A stretch of DNA of 64,000 nucleotides from Bradyrhizobium sp. 170. GTDB taxonomy: Bacteria; Pseudomonadota; Alphaproteobacteria; Rhizobiales; Xanthobacteraceae. Of this stretch, positions 16,376 to 26,104 are shown one piece after another; position 1 is the stretch's first letter; every line of letters starts with the position of its first letter. The notes under the pieces were generated by a model. The model was given only the letters and a program-made list of their open reading frames with translations. It made no database searches and was not told the origin of the DNA. The stretch is from the NCBI RefSeq assembly GCF_023101085.1, contig NZ_CP064703.1, positions 6,820,001 through 6,884,000 of the forward strand. The letters run 5' to 3'. The position numbers and the translations under genes are program-made.

Positions 16376-19300
16376 TCAAATATCCGAGAACTTGGAGAGC
16401 GCCGCCTTAGCACGTTGTAGATGTACAGTCATTTTTGATTGGTCGAAGAGGGTAATAGCCTGGACCAATTCCTCCCTTGCCTCGTCTGTCCGGCCGGAGG
16501 CCGCCAGGAGCCGGGCCCGCACTCCCTTGGCCGCTCCCAGCAGGGGCAAGGCTTCGAGCTTGGCAGTGAATTCGATGATTCGTTGCAGACAGGCCATGGC
16601 CTCCTCGAGCATGTGCCCGCCTTGCGCCGCGAGAATATTCGCCTCTGCACTCGCCGCCAGCGCCTCGATGCCTGCATATCCCTTCTGTCTAGCGCTGGCC
16701 TGGCAGGCGCGCAGGAGGGACAATCCGTGCTGGATATTGCCGAGTTGGCCATAGGCCGCGCCGAGATACGCCGAGACGGCGACCTTGCTGGTTTCATGAC
16801 CAAGCTTGTCGGCTTCATCCTTGGCCTGCAGCAATATCTCAGTCGCGCGCTCAGCACGTCCCTGCTGCGTGTAAAGGCTCCCTAGCGCACTCATAATAAG
16901 GGGCCGAAACAAGCGCGCCTCGCTTTCGCGCGAAACGCGAAAGGCTTGATCGAGAGCGTTTTCCGCCTCTTCAAGATCGCCGCGCATCAGTTGCACGACC
17001 CCGCGACCGTAATCGGCTGCGATCACGTCATAAGGGCGATCGTTCGTTTCGGCCAGGATACTCGCCTTTTCAGAGCAACCTTCGGCTTCATCGAATTCGC
17101 CTAACCATGCATGAACGATGGCGCTCATCATGTAGCAGAGCACCAGAAGGCTGGATCCTGTTGTTCCCGGAGGAACGTTTTCCGGCGCCCTCGTAAGCAA
17201 CGCAGTTGCCTTCGCGAGATGTCGCTCCGCATCCCGATATCGTCCGGCGAGAAAATAGGACTGGCCAAGACCGTATTCGACGAAGCTGAGCCAACGGGCG
17301 TTGCTCATCTTGTTGGCCAAGGCGACGGCTTCTTCCGCCACCGCAATCGCTTCATATGGCGTTCCGTAGAAGTTCAGCGCCGCGGCCCTGATCGCGATAG
17401 AGGCAAGCCGCCGTCCTTCATCGCCGATCTTGCTGGACCGCGCTTCCCCGTCCTGACCAAGACCGAACCATTCCTCGATGCTTCCAAACGACACGAAGGC
17501 TAGTCGCGCTTCGATGCGTAGATCGATCGCCCGTTGCTCGCGCGCCGTCGATTCCGGCTGTTTGTCCACCGCATCCATTGCGATCTTGAAATATTCCGTA
17601 GCGTCCCGGAACGCCGATCTGGCAAACGCCTTCCTCGCGGCCAAATGCCCATACCGGTCAGCCTTGCTCCAGTCCTGCGCCTTGACCGCATGATGGCAAA
17701 GGGCCTCCGCAACGTCATGCTCGCGCCCGGCCGAGGTTGTTTCCAGAGCCATTAAAATCCGGCGATGCAGCACTTCCCGCTGCGAACGGAGGATCGATTC
17801 GTAAGCGACCTCACGAATAAGATCGTGGGCAAAGACATACTCAACCGATGGGACCGACCGTACCTCCTCAAGGAAGTCCAAGATCTCCAGAGACCAGAGC
17901 CGGCTTTGCAATTGCGCCGCCGGCATCTCGGTCACGGCGGCGAGCAGATGCGGCGATATGCGCGGTCCGAGAACCGAAGCGAGCTGCAGAAGCGCCTTAT
18001 CTTCGTTCGGCAAACGATCGATACGCGACGCGATCACTCCCTGAACGGTGGGAGGAATTTCGAGGGTATCCCACGATGCCTTGGCGTCGCCGGCGACGCG
18101 ACGACCGATGAGCTGCCGGGCGACCTCCTCGATAAAGAGCGGAATCTGGCCGGTGTGGCGGAGGATACGGGCCTTGAGCGCATCGAGATCGACAGCTGTG
18201 CCGAGCAAATTGTCGAGCAGTACGTTTGCCGAGGCCGCGTCGAGCGACCGAAGCCAGATCCGCAGTACATCCAAACCTTCAAGCCAGTCCGGCGTATACT
18301 CGGTCCGCCAGGTCAGCAGCACCAGCAACGGCCGGCTGGTCGCAAGCGACATCAAAGCTTCAACGACCGTCTCGCTCTGGCCATCGATCCAATGCAAATC
18401 CTCCAGCAACAACACCGTCGGCCGCGACGAGACCGCTCGATCCAGCATGTTGCGAACGGCATCGATAATTACACGCCGCCGCAGCAAGGGTTCGAGATCG
18501 CGCCAGCGTGGATCCCCGGCCGGTTGGTCGAGAACAGAATTGAGTGCCGCAGGCCAAAGCTCGGCGTGAGCCGGCGTGGAGTCCCCGCTTGAGCCGACGT
18601 GATCCGCGAGGGTGAGATTCTCCGCCTGCAGCGCGCTTTGAACAAGCTTCTTCAGCAAGGCATACGGAACTGCCTGCTCGAGCGGATTGCACTCGGCTTC
18701 GACAACCTGCCAATCGCGTTGCCGCAACGTGGCCACGAATTCATGGACTACACGGGACTTTCCTATTCCAGCCGTTCCCACCACGGCGGCGATCTTCCCG
18801 GAAGAACCGACTGCCAGCGCCGCGCGCTCGAGCTGCGAAATCTGTTCGTTCCGGCCGACGAAGGATGAAAGACCGGCCGTAGAGCGGGCCCGCCAGCGGC
18901 TCAAACCGCTGATATCGACGACCTCGTAACAGGGCACCAGTGCGGGAAATCCTTCCATCCGTTTCGGCGGCAGGGCATTGAAGGTCACAATTCCGGTCGC
19001 CAGACTCTGGCAGGACTCCGATGCCAGGATCTGTCCGGCAAGTGCCGCGCTTTCGAACCGTTTCACCAGATGGACCGCCGGCCCGCCGGCTTCATAGATC
19101 GAAGAGAAGTCAGCTTCGATGACATGCGCGACGACATAACCGGAGTGAATGCCGACCCGGACGTGAAGCTCCGGATCTTCCAGCAGCTTGATGCGTCTCA
19201 CGAGCTCGATGGCTGCGTGACAGGCCATAACGGCGTGGTTGTCGTCCGCGTGCGGCGCACCAAACAACGCAATCAACCCGTCGCCGCCTTCCTTGCTGAC

Positions 19301-19570
19301 GATCCCGCGGCTGCGGCGAACTGCCGTGCGCATGGCTATCAAGGCCGGCTCGAGCCGGGAAATCGCTTCTTCCGGATCGAGCTCCGAAATCAGATCGGTC
19401 GAACGCTGCAGGTCGGAACAGAGCACGGTGAGGAATTTTCGTTCGCCGGCGATGCGGCCACGCGCTTCGGGTGCGGGGGGGCTCGTCGGATGGTTGGGCA
19501 CAACCGCGCCGCATGCAGAGCAAAACAGATCGCCAGCTCTCAGCGTCGACGAACAGACCTGGCAAGACAC
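16376..19570 (-). CDS. Zinc-ribbon / class III nucleotide cyclase / AAA ATPase / TPR signalling protein
   Basis: This 1,064-residue cytosolic protein starts with GTG (GGAGGA 8-9 bp upstream). Order of parts: zinc ribbon with C3, C6, C17 and C20; a class III adenylate/guanylate cyclase domain at about 40-205 with metal Asp in L-C-S-D-L-Q-R-S-T-D and G-G-D-G-L-I-A-L-F-G; an STAND-type NTPase with Walker A G-T-A-G-I-G-K-S near 265 and Walker B V-L-L-L-E-D-L-H-W-I-D near 390; then a long TPR-like helical part from about 620 to the end. Proteins of this plan are common in Bradyrhizobium and are thought to couple a sensed ligand to cyclic nucleotide output. Whether the cyclase is active cannot be told, since the substrate-specifying Lys and Asp are not clear. 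The function in the cell is unknown. Confidence 0.9.
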   Translation of the reverse strand: MSCQVCSSTLRAGDLFCSACGAVVPNHPTSPPAPEARGRIAGERKFLTVLCSDLQRSTDLISELDPEEAISRLEPALIAMRTAVRRSRGIVSKEGGDGLIALFGAPHADDNHAVMACHAAIELVRRIKLLEDPELHVRVGIHSGYVVAHVIEADFSSIYEAGGPAVHLVKRFESAALAGQILASESCQSLATGIVTFNALPPKRMEGFPALVPCYEVVDISGLSRWRARSTAGLSSFVGRNEQISQLERAALAVGSSGKIAAVVGTAGIGKSRVVHEFVATLRQRDWQVVEAECNPLEQAVPYALLKKLVQSALQAENLTLADHVGSSGDSTPAHAELWPAALNSVLDQPAGDPRWRDLEPLLRRRVIIDAVRNMLDRAVSSRPTVLLLEDLHWIDGQSETVVEALMSLATSRPLLVLLTWRTEYTPDWLEGLDVLRIWLRSLDAASANVLLDNLLGTAVDLDALKARILRHTGQIPLFIEEVARQLIGRRVAGDAKASWDTLEIPPTVQGVIASRIDRLPNEDKALLQLASVLGPRISPHLLAAVTEMPAAQLQSRLWSLEILDFLEEVRSVPSVEYVFAHDLIREVAYESILRSQREVLHRRILMALETTSAGREHDVAEALCHHAVKAQDWSKADRYGHLAARKAFARSAFRDATEYFKIAMDAVDKQPESTAREQRAIDLRIEARLAFVSFGSIEEWFGLGQDGEARSSKIGDEGRRLASIAIRAAALNFYGTPYEAIAVAEEAVALANKMSNARWLSFVEYGLGQSYFLAGRYRDAERHLAKATALLTRAPENVPPGTTGSSLLVLCYMMSAIVHAWLGEFDEAEGCSEKASILAETNDRPYDVIAADYGRGVVQLMRGDLEEAENALDQAFRVSRESEARLFRPLIMSALGSLYTQQGRAERATEILLQAKDEADKLGHETSKVAVSAYLGAAYGQLGNIQHGLSLLRACQASARQKGYAGIEALAASAEANILAAQGGHMLEEAMACLQRIIEFTAKLEALPLLGAAKGVRARLLAASGRTDEAREELVQAITLFDQSKMTVHLQRAKAALSKFSDI

Positions 19571-19927
19571 CCTCAGCTTCCTCCATCCATAAGGTTCAGA
19601 CTAGCGAAAGATCATGGGCGAACAAGTCTTTAGGTCGACTATCGAGATCGGTGGGCGTTCTGACCGGCAAGCCATGATGCGCTGGATTTCGGGCTGGGAA
19701 GGATCGGAAGGCAATTGATTCAAACACAACTGCGATTCTCGTAACAGATAACCTGCCATGCAACTAGGGGATGCCGGACAGCCTAGCCATGCCCCACATA
19801 GCATCACCTCCTCCGTGAACCTTTCCCCGCATGCATGGCACTAACGGCTCGTTGAATATGGAGCCGCGCACAGGCCCGAACACGCTCGACCCGGCGCGCT
19901 TTTGATCAGCCCTTGAGGAGAATACCC
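19571..19927. other. Divergent intergenic region, no gene seen
   Basis: These 357 bp separate the signalling gene (reverse) and the small secreted-protein gene (forward). I see no coding potential, hairpin with T run or repeat. Both promoters should lie here. TTGAGGAG just before 19928 is the ribosome site of the forward gene. Confidence 0.5.
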
Positions 19928-20200
19928 ATGACGAAATTAGCTTTGCTGGGCGTGACAGCCCTCCTTTTCGCTGCAGTCGCAGCGCCGGCCGCCGCACAGG
20001 AGGTAGTCTACAATCCCGGCTACTGTGCGCAGTTCTATCCGAACGCCAACTGCCAGAACAATGGACCCAACAGTCCCTATACCGGCGACTACCAGCTGCG
20101 TAACCAGATCCGCGGAGCTTATGCTTGGGGGGCCGGTCCCTGTGCAATGGGCGCTGACTACTATGTCGGCCGCGGTGGCCGCCGTTACGCCTGCTATTGA
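19928..20200 (+). CDS. Small secreted protein, 90 residues
   Basis: The protein has a clear Sec signal peptide (M-T-K-L-A-L-L-G-V…A-A-P-A-A-A-Q, cleavage near residue 23). The mature part of about 67 residues is rich in Tyr, Asn, Gly and Cys (Cys in G-Y-C-A, N-C-Q, P-C-A and a terminal A-C-Y), enough for two disulfides. TTGAGGAG lies 9 bp before the ATG at 19928, which decides the start over an upstream in-frame codon at 19913. Similar short Tyr/Gly-rich secreted proteins are frequent in Bradyrhizobium; the role is unknown. Confidence 0.75.
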   Translation: MTKLALLGVTALLFAAVAAPAAAQEVVYNPGYCAQFYPNANCQNNGPNSPYTGDYQLRNQIRGAYAWGAGPCAMGADYYVGRGGRRYACY

Positions 20201-20212
20201 TTGCGAGACGGC

Positions 20213-20251
20213 CTGCCGGCCACTGGCGCCTGTGGCGGCATCAGCCGGCAG
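20213..20251. terminator. Inverted repeat between convergent genes
   Basis: CTGCCGGC (20213-20220) and GCCGGCAG (20244-20251) are perfect reverse complements around a 23-base loop, exactly in the gap between a forward stop at 20200 and a reverse stop at 20252. No T run follows, so a role as a bidirectional terminator is only likely, not certain. Confidence 0.4.
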
Positions 20252-21220
20252 CTATTCCTTGGCGATTCCCATTTCCTTGATCACGCGCTCATATTTCGCG
20301 AGCTGATCGCGCGTCATGGCGCGCAGCTCCTCCGCTGAGCTGCCGCGCACGGCGAAACCCAGCTCTTCAAGCTTGCGGCGCACATCGCCATCGCCGACCG
20401 CTTTCAGCACTTCGGCGTTCAGGCGGGCAACAATATCCTTCGGGGTACCAGCGGTAGCGAGAATCGTGAACCATGAGTTGAAGAAGAAACTAGGCAGGCC
20501 GGATTCCGAGACGGTCGGCACATCAGGGAATTGCGACAATCTCTTCTCGGTGGTCACCCCGATCAGCCTGAGTTGCCCGCCGCGCACGAGCGTTGCGACC
20601 GTGCCCAGCCCCTGGAAGCCGACGGGAATCTGGCCGGCGGCAATGTCGGTTGCGGCCTGGGTGGCGCCCTTGTAGGGCACATGCGTCAGCGATATGCCGG
20701 CAGCCGACGCGAACATTGCCATCGCCAGATGCTGCGGGCTTCCCGGCCCGCCCGAGCCATAATCGATCTTCCCGGGCGCAGCCTTCGCGGCAGCAATCAG
20801 ATCCGCTGCGCTCCTGAAGCTGGCTTGATTGTTGGCAACCAGCCCCCATTCCACCGTCGCAACCAGCGACACCGGCTCGAAATCCTTCAGGATATCCCAG
20901 CGCATCTTGGACTGCAGGTTCGGCACCATCGTCATGATGCTGTCGTTGAATCCGCCAATCGTGTAACCGTCCGGTTCGGCACGGGCGACGGCCTCCGCCC
21001 CGATCAGCCCTGACGCGCCCGGCTGGTTCAGGATCACGATCTGCTGGCCCATATTGTCGGCCATCTTCTGGGTGACGATTCGCGCGGCGACATCGACCGC
21101 ACTTGCCGCGGCAAGCGGCACGATCATCTTGATGGGCCGGTCGGGATAACTCCCCTGCGCGATCGCATGGTGGCTCGAGAACAGCACGAGCGCCGGAATC
21201 AGCAAATGGACCAGACGCAT
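20252..21220 (-). CDS. Bug/TctC family substrate-binding protein (second copy in window)
   Basis: This 322-residue periplasmic protein begins with a signal peptide ending at H-A-I-A-Q-G and the family start S-Y-P-D-R-P-I-K-M-I-V-P-L. Ligand-site pieces are N-Q-P-G-A-S-G near residue 65, D-G-Y-T-I-G near 84 and H-V-P-Y-K-G-A-T-Q-A near 182. It is clearly a different subfamily from the protein at 1100 (A-A-A-S-A-V-D in place of G-A-G-G-P-A-D after the first strand). It stands alone with no TctAB genes. The ligand is unknown. Confidence 0.92.
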   Translation of the reverse strand: MRLVHLLIPALVLFSSHHAIAQGSYPDRPIKMIVPLAAASAVDVAARIVTQKMADNMGQQIVILNQPGASGLIGAEAVARAEPDGYTIGGFNDSIMTMVPNLQSKMRWDILKDFEPVSLVATVEWGLVANNQASFRSAADLIAAAKAAPGKIDYGSGGPGSPQHLAMAMFASAAGISLTHVPYKGATQAATDIAAGQIPVGFQGLGTVATLVRGGQLRLIGVTTEKRLSQFPDVPTVSESGLPSFFFNSWFTILATAGTPKDIVARLNAEVLKAVGDGDVRRKLEELGFAVRGSSAEELRAMTRDQLAKYERVIKEMGIAKE

Positions 21221-21357
21221 ACATTTCCTCCCGATCGGGCAGGCTTTGCGTAATCGCAGCCGCCTCTCTTGAGGAAAGATTGCGCTCGAACTCTCCGCTT
21301 TGCAATCGGTCCGGAAATCGACTGCCCCCGGCTGCGAATGCCGGGTGCGCGCGGTGA

Positions 21358-22197
21358 CTAAAGGAGCTTGCCGTCCGGTCCAAAAAACGGATGCGGCCCG
21401 TCGAAGGTCCCTATGGGGACTTGATGGGTCACGACCGTGCCGAATCCCTCGCCCGGAAACCAGCTATGGAGGTGGAAGGCGGTCGGCTCGACCTTGAAGG
21501 AGGGTTCGCGCAGTTCGGCCAGATCGAGATCGACGGCATGATTCGGGGCTGGGCAGATAGTGGTCGGCACGCCCGCAAACATGGTCAGTGTCGCGCGATG
21601 GACATGCCCCGTTGCGATCAGCTGCACGCGGGGGTGACGGCGCACGATGGGCGCGAGATCGCCCGCGTTGAGGAGATTCTGGCGATCCATGTGCCAAATG
21701 CCCGCCTTGAACGGCGGATGGTGCAGAAACAGCAGCGCCGTACGGTCGGACGACGAAGCCAGAGTGGCATCAAGCCATTGCAACGTAGGCTCTTCGAGTT
21801 CGCCATGCGGCTTTCGATGCACGCTTGAATCCAGCAACAGCAGATCGAGCCCGGCGACCTCGATCTTCTGATTGAGCGGCCCGGACACGAACGCATACGA
21901 AGCGGAAGGAAACGCGGCACGCATCAGCTCGCGCGAATCGTGGTTGCCGGGAATGCCGGCGAACGGAAGCTTGAGCGGCGACAGCAGCCGCTTGAGATAT
22001 TGATATTCCTCGGCCGTCGGCGTGTCCGCCAGATCGCCGGAGATGACCACAAAGTCGGGCGCCGGATCGAATTCGTTCAGCGCCGCGACGCAACGCTCGA
22101 GCGCCTTGGCGGTATCGACCCGGCCATAGGCCAGCGATCCCGGCGGCTTGATGTGCAGGTCGGAAATCTGGGCAATATGAACCGGCTTTGGCGACAT
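21358..22197 (-). CDS. Metallophosphoesterase, cyclic-nucleotide/glycerophosphodiester phosphodiesterase type
   Basis: This 279-residue cytosolic phosphodiesterase has all calcineurin-fold metal motifs: Q-I-S-D-L-H (about residues 9-14), I-S-G-D-L-A near 53, G-I-P-G-N-H-D-S-R-E near 82, F-L-H-H-P-P-F near 150 and A-T-G-H-V-H near 190. The pattern matches class III phosphodiesterases such as GpdQ and CpdA. The ATG at 22197, 9 bp after the preceding stop, is a better start than TTG at 22209. It is the last gene of the ABC transporter operon, which suggests that the imported compound is a phosphodiester or yields one. Confidence 0.9.
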   Translation of the reverse strand: MSPKPVHIAQISDLHIKPPGSLAYGRVDTAKALERCVAALNEFDPAPDFVVISGDLADTPTAEEYQYLKRLLSPLKLPFAGIPGNHDSRELMRAAFPSASYAFVSGPLNQKIEVAGLDLLLLDSSVHRKPHGELEEPTLQWLDATLASSSDRTALLFLHHPPFKAGIWHMDRQNLLNAGDLAPIVRRHPRVQLIATGHVHRATLTMFAGVPTTICPAPNHAVDLDLAELREPSFKVEPTAFHLHSWFPGEGFGTVVTHQVPIGTFDGPHPFFGPDGKLL

Positions 22198-22205
22198 CGG
22201 GCTTC

Positions 22206-23267
22206 TCAATTCTCAGGCGGCAACAGACGGACGGCGTCCGGCGAAATCGACAGTCCGATCCGTTCGCCAGCCTTGGCTTGAACCGTATTCGGCGCGTCGA
22301 CGCTGAGCAATCTATTGGATGCACCACTGATGACCAGCCGTTGCCTATCACCAATGAAGCTCACGCTGTCGATAGTGCCCGAAAGCGACGCACTTCCGGC
22401 TGACGTCACGCGAATGGTTTCGGGGCGGATCATTGCAACCGCCGCCGGCATGTCCACGTCGCAGTGAATCGGCTGCCGTCCGCCCGGCAACATGAGATGA
22501 CCGCCCTCTATGGCCGCTTCGACAATATTCGCGGCGCCAATGAATTCGGCGACAAAGCGGCTTCGCGGCGTGAAGTAGATCTCACGTGGCGTGCCGATCT
22601 GGGCAATCGCTCCCTTCTGCATGACGACGACACGATCACCGAGCTCCATGGCCTCGGACTGATCGTGGGTCACATAAATCGTGGTGATACCCAACGCGCG
22701 CAGCAGGCGATTCAGTTCGCCGCGCAGCCGGTCGCGCAATGCGGCATCAAGCGCCGTCAGCGGTTCATCGAGCAACAGGATGCCCGGCCGGATCGCAACC
22801 GCGCGCGCCAGCGCGACGCGCTGACGCTGACCGCCGGAAAGCTGGTCGATGCGGCGGTTCTCAAGGCCGGAGATATTTGTCAGCGCCACCAGTTCGGCGA
22901 CGCGTGCCGCCCGCTCCTTGGCCGGTATCCCGCGGATCTTCAGACCATAGCCGATATTGTCCGATACGGTCATGTTAGGGAAAAGCGCGTAGGACTGGAA
23001 CACCATGCCGACGTTACGCCGCTCGATCGGCACTGCCGTCATGTCCTTGCCGTCGAACAGCACCCTGCCGCCGGCATCGGGCACTTCGAGCCCCGCGATG
23101 ATGCGCAGCATGGTAGTTTTGCCGCAGCCGGAGGGACCGAGCAGCACCAGCGTTTCACCACGGGCGATGTCAAGCGTCGCAGGTTCAAGCGCGCGCGTTC
23201 CGTCGGCAAACGTCTTGCCGCAGGCCTCGATATGCACCGAGGCGCCATGTCCGGCCTGCGCACTCAT
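22206..23267 (-). CDS. ABC importer ATPase (PotA/FbpC/PhnT type)
   Basis: This 353-residue ATPase has Walker A L-G-P-S-G-C-G-K-T-T near residue 39, Q-L-S-G-G-Q-R-Q-R-V near 137, Walker B G-I-L-L-L-D-E-P-L-T near 155 and the H-loop in Y-V-T-H-D-Q-S-E. A C-terminal TOBE-like domain starts near 285. The frame is open to 23432, but the ATG at 23267 overlaps the permease stop by 4 bp and gives the normal N-terminus. The family imports iron, polyamines, thiamine or 2-aminoethylphosphonate. Confidence 0.92.
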   Translation of the reverse strand: MSAQAGHGASVHIEACGKTFADGTRALEPATLDIARGETLVLLGPSGCGKTTMLRIIAGLEVPDAGGRVLFDGKDMTAVPIERRNVGMVFQSYALFPNMTVSDNIGYGLKIRGIPAKERAARVAELVALTNISGLENRRIDQLSGGQRQRVALARAVAIRPGILLLDEPLTALDAALRDRLRGELNRLLRALGITTIYVTHDQSEAMELGDRVVVMQKGAIAQIGTPREIYFTPRSRFVAEFIGAANIVEAAIEGGHLMLPGGRQPIHCDVDMPAAVAMIRPETIRVTSAGSASLSGTIDSVSFIGDRQRLVISGASNRLLSVDAPNTVQAKAGERIGLSISPDAVRLLPPEN

Positions 23268-24049
23268 CTTTTCTGTTCCTTCTCGGCAAACAATTGCATG
23301 GCAACCAGCAGTGGAATGATCATCACGAAGAAGATCAACGTGTAGGCCGACGCCACTTCCAGCCGCATCGAGGCATAGCTGTCGGCAAGGCCAATCGGCA
23401 GCGTCTTGGTCAACGGCGTGTGGAGCATCCACGTGAGGTTGAATTCACCGAGCGACAGCGTCACCACCATCAGGCTGCCCGCCAATATCCCCGGCACCGC
23501 GTTGGGCACGATCACGTCGCGGAAACGCCGCCACGGCGATGCGCCGAGCGACGCTGCGCCTTCGTCCAGCGTCTTGATGTCGACGGTCGCGAACACAGCC
23601 ATGACCGATCGTACCATGAAGGGCATGGTGAAGATGACATGACCCACGAGAATGAATAACCAGGAGCGGCGAAAATCGCCGAATCCCCCGTAGGTCAAGA
23701 GCAGCGCCAGCGCGATAGCCAGGCCAGGGATCGCCAACGGCAGGGTGATGATCTCTTCGACGATCCGCGACAGGCGCCCTCCCCGCACATGCAAGGCATA
23801 GGCGGCTGGAACGCCCACGGCGAGCGTTACTGCAAGCGTCGCAAATGCGACTACGAATGACAGCAGGATGGTGCCGGCATAGAGCTCCCATACCTGCACG
23901 ACCCACTGCAGGGTCACGCCCGATTGGATGCCGCGGAAATAATTCACGGTCACGCCAGCGGAAATCGACAGGATCGCGGGCACCACCAGGAATGCGGCGA
24001 CCAACAGTGTGAAAATGAGTTGGCCGGTGAAGATCAGGCGATCGCGCAT
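23264..24049 (-). CDS. ABC importer permease, second subunit
   Basis: This 261-residue membrane protein has six predicted helices and the permease-ATPase coupling loop E-G-A-A-S-L-G-A-S-P-W-R-R-F-R-D-V-I-V-P (about residues 168-186). The ATG at 24049, 4 bp after the upstream stop, is chosen over the longer open frame to 24103. It overlaps the ATPase gene by 4 bp. It should pair with the frameshifted permease upstream, so a functional transporter depends on that gene being read through. Confidence 0.9.
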   Translation of the reverse strand: MRDRLIFTGQLIFTLLVAAFLVVPAILSISAGVTVNYFRGIQSGVTLQWVVQVWELYAGTILLSFVVAFATLAVTLAVGVPAAYALHVRGGRLSRIVEEIITLPLAIPGLAIALALLLTYGGFGDFRRSWLFILVGHVIFTMPFMVRSVMAVFATVDIKTLDEGAASLGASPWRRFRDVIVPNAVPGILAGSLMVVTLSLGEFNLTWMLHTPLTKTLPIGLADSYASMRLEVASAYTLIFFVMIIPLLVAMQLFAEKEQKR

Positions 24050-24053
24050 GGTC

Positions 24054-24868
24054 TCATCCAGCCGCCGCAACGGCGCTTCCGCTAAAGGAGCGGGCAAGCG
24101 CAAGAATGAGCCAGGTGATGATGCCGAGCCCGACCGACAGCGCGGCCGAGATGGAGAAATTCGCAGCCAGCGTGAATTCGGTATAAATCAACATCGGCAG
24201 TACGTCGATGTTCGTTGCCAGCGTAAACGCCGTACCGAACGCGCCCATCGCGGTCGCGAAGGCAATGGCGCCGGAGGCAACGAAAGCCGGCGCCAGCGCC
24301 GGCAGCACGACATCGCGCTGCACCGCCCACGGGCCCGCGCCGAGCGAACGGGCGGCTTCTTCCAGGCCGACATCGAGCTTCTGTACCGCGGCCATAATGG
24401 TGAGAATGACGCGTGGGATGGAGAAATACAGATAGCCGAGAAACAGGCCATAGATCGAATAGGCAAAGACCAGCTTCTCGCCAAACAGGCGGTTGGAGAA
24501 ATCGCCGATCAGGCCCTGTCGCCCGGCGAGGAGAATGATCAAGAAGCCGACCACCACGCCGGGAAACGCCAGCGGAAAGGTCAGCATCGCAATCAGACCG
24601 CGCGACCCGGGAAACGGTGCCGTTGCAGGAACATTCCAGCGATCGTCGCCACGATCAACGTCACAATGGTGGTCGCGGCGGCAAGCAGGATGGTGTTGAC
24701 AAGCGTCGCACGGTAACGCGGCTCGGTCAGGATCGCGAGATATCCCGCGAGCCCCTGCGGACCTTCCGCGCCGGTCACGACAAGTCGTGCCATCGGCAAA
24801 AGAAAGAACGCCACCGTCACCACCGCAAGCGGCAGCAGGCAGAACCAGACAAAGGACCTATGTGACAT
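24054..24868 (-). pseudogene. ABC importer permease, first subunit, interrupted by a frameshift
   Basis: The N-terminal part (24868 to about 24593) encodes M-S-H-R-S-F-V-W-F-C with two helices and ends Q-R-H-R-F-P-G-R-A-V-stop. The rest continues in another frame as G-L-I-A-M-L-T-F-P-L-A-F-P-G-V-V-V-G-F to 24054 and keeps the coupling loop E-A-A-R-S-L-G-A-G-P-W. Removing one GC/CG pair from CGCGCG at about 24598-24603 restores R-F-P-G-R-G-L-I, so a 2-bp insertion in a CG repeat is the likely cause. Everything else in the operon is intact, so this is a recent mutation, a sequencing error or, less likely, recoding. Confidence 0.85.
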
Positions 24869-24905
24869 CAGAAGATAGCGCCCCGGCGAGAGGCGCCATA
24901 TTGCC

Positions 24906-25913
24906 TCAGCGAACCTCGGCGAGATAGCGGTCGACAAAGCCTTTTTGCACGTTTTCCATCTGGCCCCAGTCGACGTTCTTCGCGCGCGCATAGTCGCTGT
25001 CAGGCAGGAACTTCTTCTTCATCGCCTCAGGCAGCTCGATCGGCCGCGCCGGGCGGAGATAGGCGTTGGTCCAGATCGCCTGTCCCTTGTCGGACAAAAG
25101 ATAATCCAGCACCTTCTTGGCCTTGTCCTTGTCGGGTGCGTTCTTGACGAGGCCGACGACGTAGGGGAACACCACCGATCCCTCGCAGGGGATCACGAAT
25201 TCAAAATTGCCTTTTTCTGAGTATTTCGCGCGATAGGCGTTGAAATCATAGTCGAACAGAATCGGCATCTCGCCGGAGACAACGCGGGCGTAGGACGTCT
25301 GCTTGGGAACGATCGGATCGTTCTTCCGCAGATCCTTGAAGAAGTTGATCGCGGGATCGAAGTTTGCTTCGGAGCCGCCGAGCGCCAGATTGATCGCGAC
25401 CGCGCCGACATACCCGACCGCAGCCGAGGACGGATCGAGATAGCCGACCATGCCCTTATAGTCGGGCTTCAGGAGATCCTTCCAGCAGGCCGGCACCGGC
25501 TTGCCGCCGAGCGCGTCCTTGTTCACGAACAGGCCAAGCGTGCCGGAATGAATCGTGGTCCAATAGCCGTCGGCATCTTTCAGGCCGGCAGGAACCTGGT
25601 CCCATTTCGCCGGCTTGTAAGGCTCAAGCGCATCCTGCGCTTTGGCTTTCATACCGAAGGTCACGCCGAAATAACCGATATCGCCGACGGGGTTGTTTTT
25701 CTCGGCGAGGATCTGAGCCAGCGCCTGGCCGGAATTCTTGTTGTCGTGCGGGATATCGTAGTTGAGATCGGCCTTGATCGCCTTGAGCATCGAAGCCCAG
25801 TCCGCCCATTCCGGCGGGCAATTGTAGCAGATGACGTCGGCCGCTTTGGCGGATTGCCAGGGCGCAGTCAGGGACAGCGCGAGCAAGGCAAGTACAAAAC
25901 GGACGGTCTTCAT
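24906..25913 (-). CDS. ABC importer extracellular solute-binding protein (type II)
   Basis: This 335-residue periplasmic protein has a signal peptide ending at Q-S-A-K-A-A-D. The mature part has the fold of FbpA/PotD/PhnS proteins: a first strand D-V-I-C-Y-N-C-P-P-E-W, G-T-L-G-L-F-V-N-K-D near 124, D-Y-K-G-M-V-G-Y-L-D-P near 150 and a C-terminal L-P-E-A-M-K-K-K-F-L-P. It is the first gene of the reverse-strand operon. The paired cysteines in C-Y-N-C are unusual. Iron-type tyrosine ligands are not obvious, and the phosphodiesterase downstream points to a phosphorus compound; this is inference. Confidence 0.9.
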   Translation of the reverse strand: MKTVRFVLALLALSLTAPWQSAKAADVICYNCPPEWADWASMLKAIKADLNYDIPHDNKNSGQALAQILAEKNNPVGDIGYFGVTFGMKAKAQDALEPYKPAKWDQVPAGLKDADGYWTTIHSGTLGLFVNKDALGGKPVPACWKDLLKPDYKGMVGYLDPSSAAVGYVGAVAINLALGGSEANFDPAINFFKDLRKNDPIVPKQTSYARVVSGEMPILFDYDFNAYRAKYSEKGNFEFVIPCEGSVVFPYVVGLVKNAPDKDKAKKVLDYLLSDKGQAIWTNAYLRPARPIELPEAMKKKFLPDSDYARAKNVDWGQMENVQKGFVDRYLAEVR

Positions 25914-26104
25914 GGGTCACTCCGGTTCAGGGCGGCAATTGACGATCTCATCACCAACCGGTGTGCAAGTATAGGCCGCGCATGAAGCTTTTGCGACAGG
26001 GCATTTTGCTATGCAGCAAATGTCTCCGGCAAACGCCACCCCTATTCAGCAATTTTGTCGGTCGGCGATTTCCGGTAGCATCCGGGGGACGAGAGGATAC
26101 GCCC

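Noticed and set aside
19764-20147. Reverse open frame opposite the small secreted-protein gene
   Set aside because: The forward frame has a signal peptide and a good ribosome site; the reverse frame has neither.
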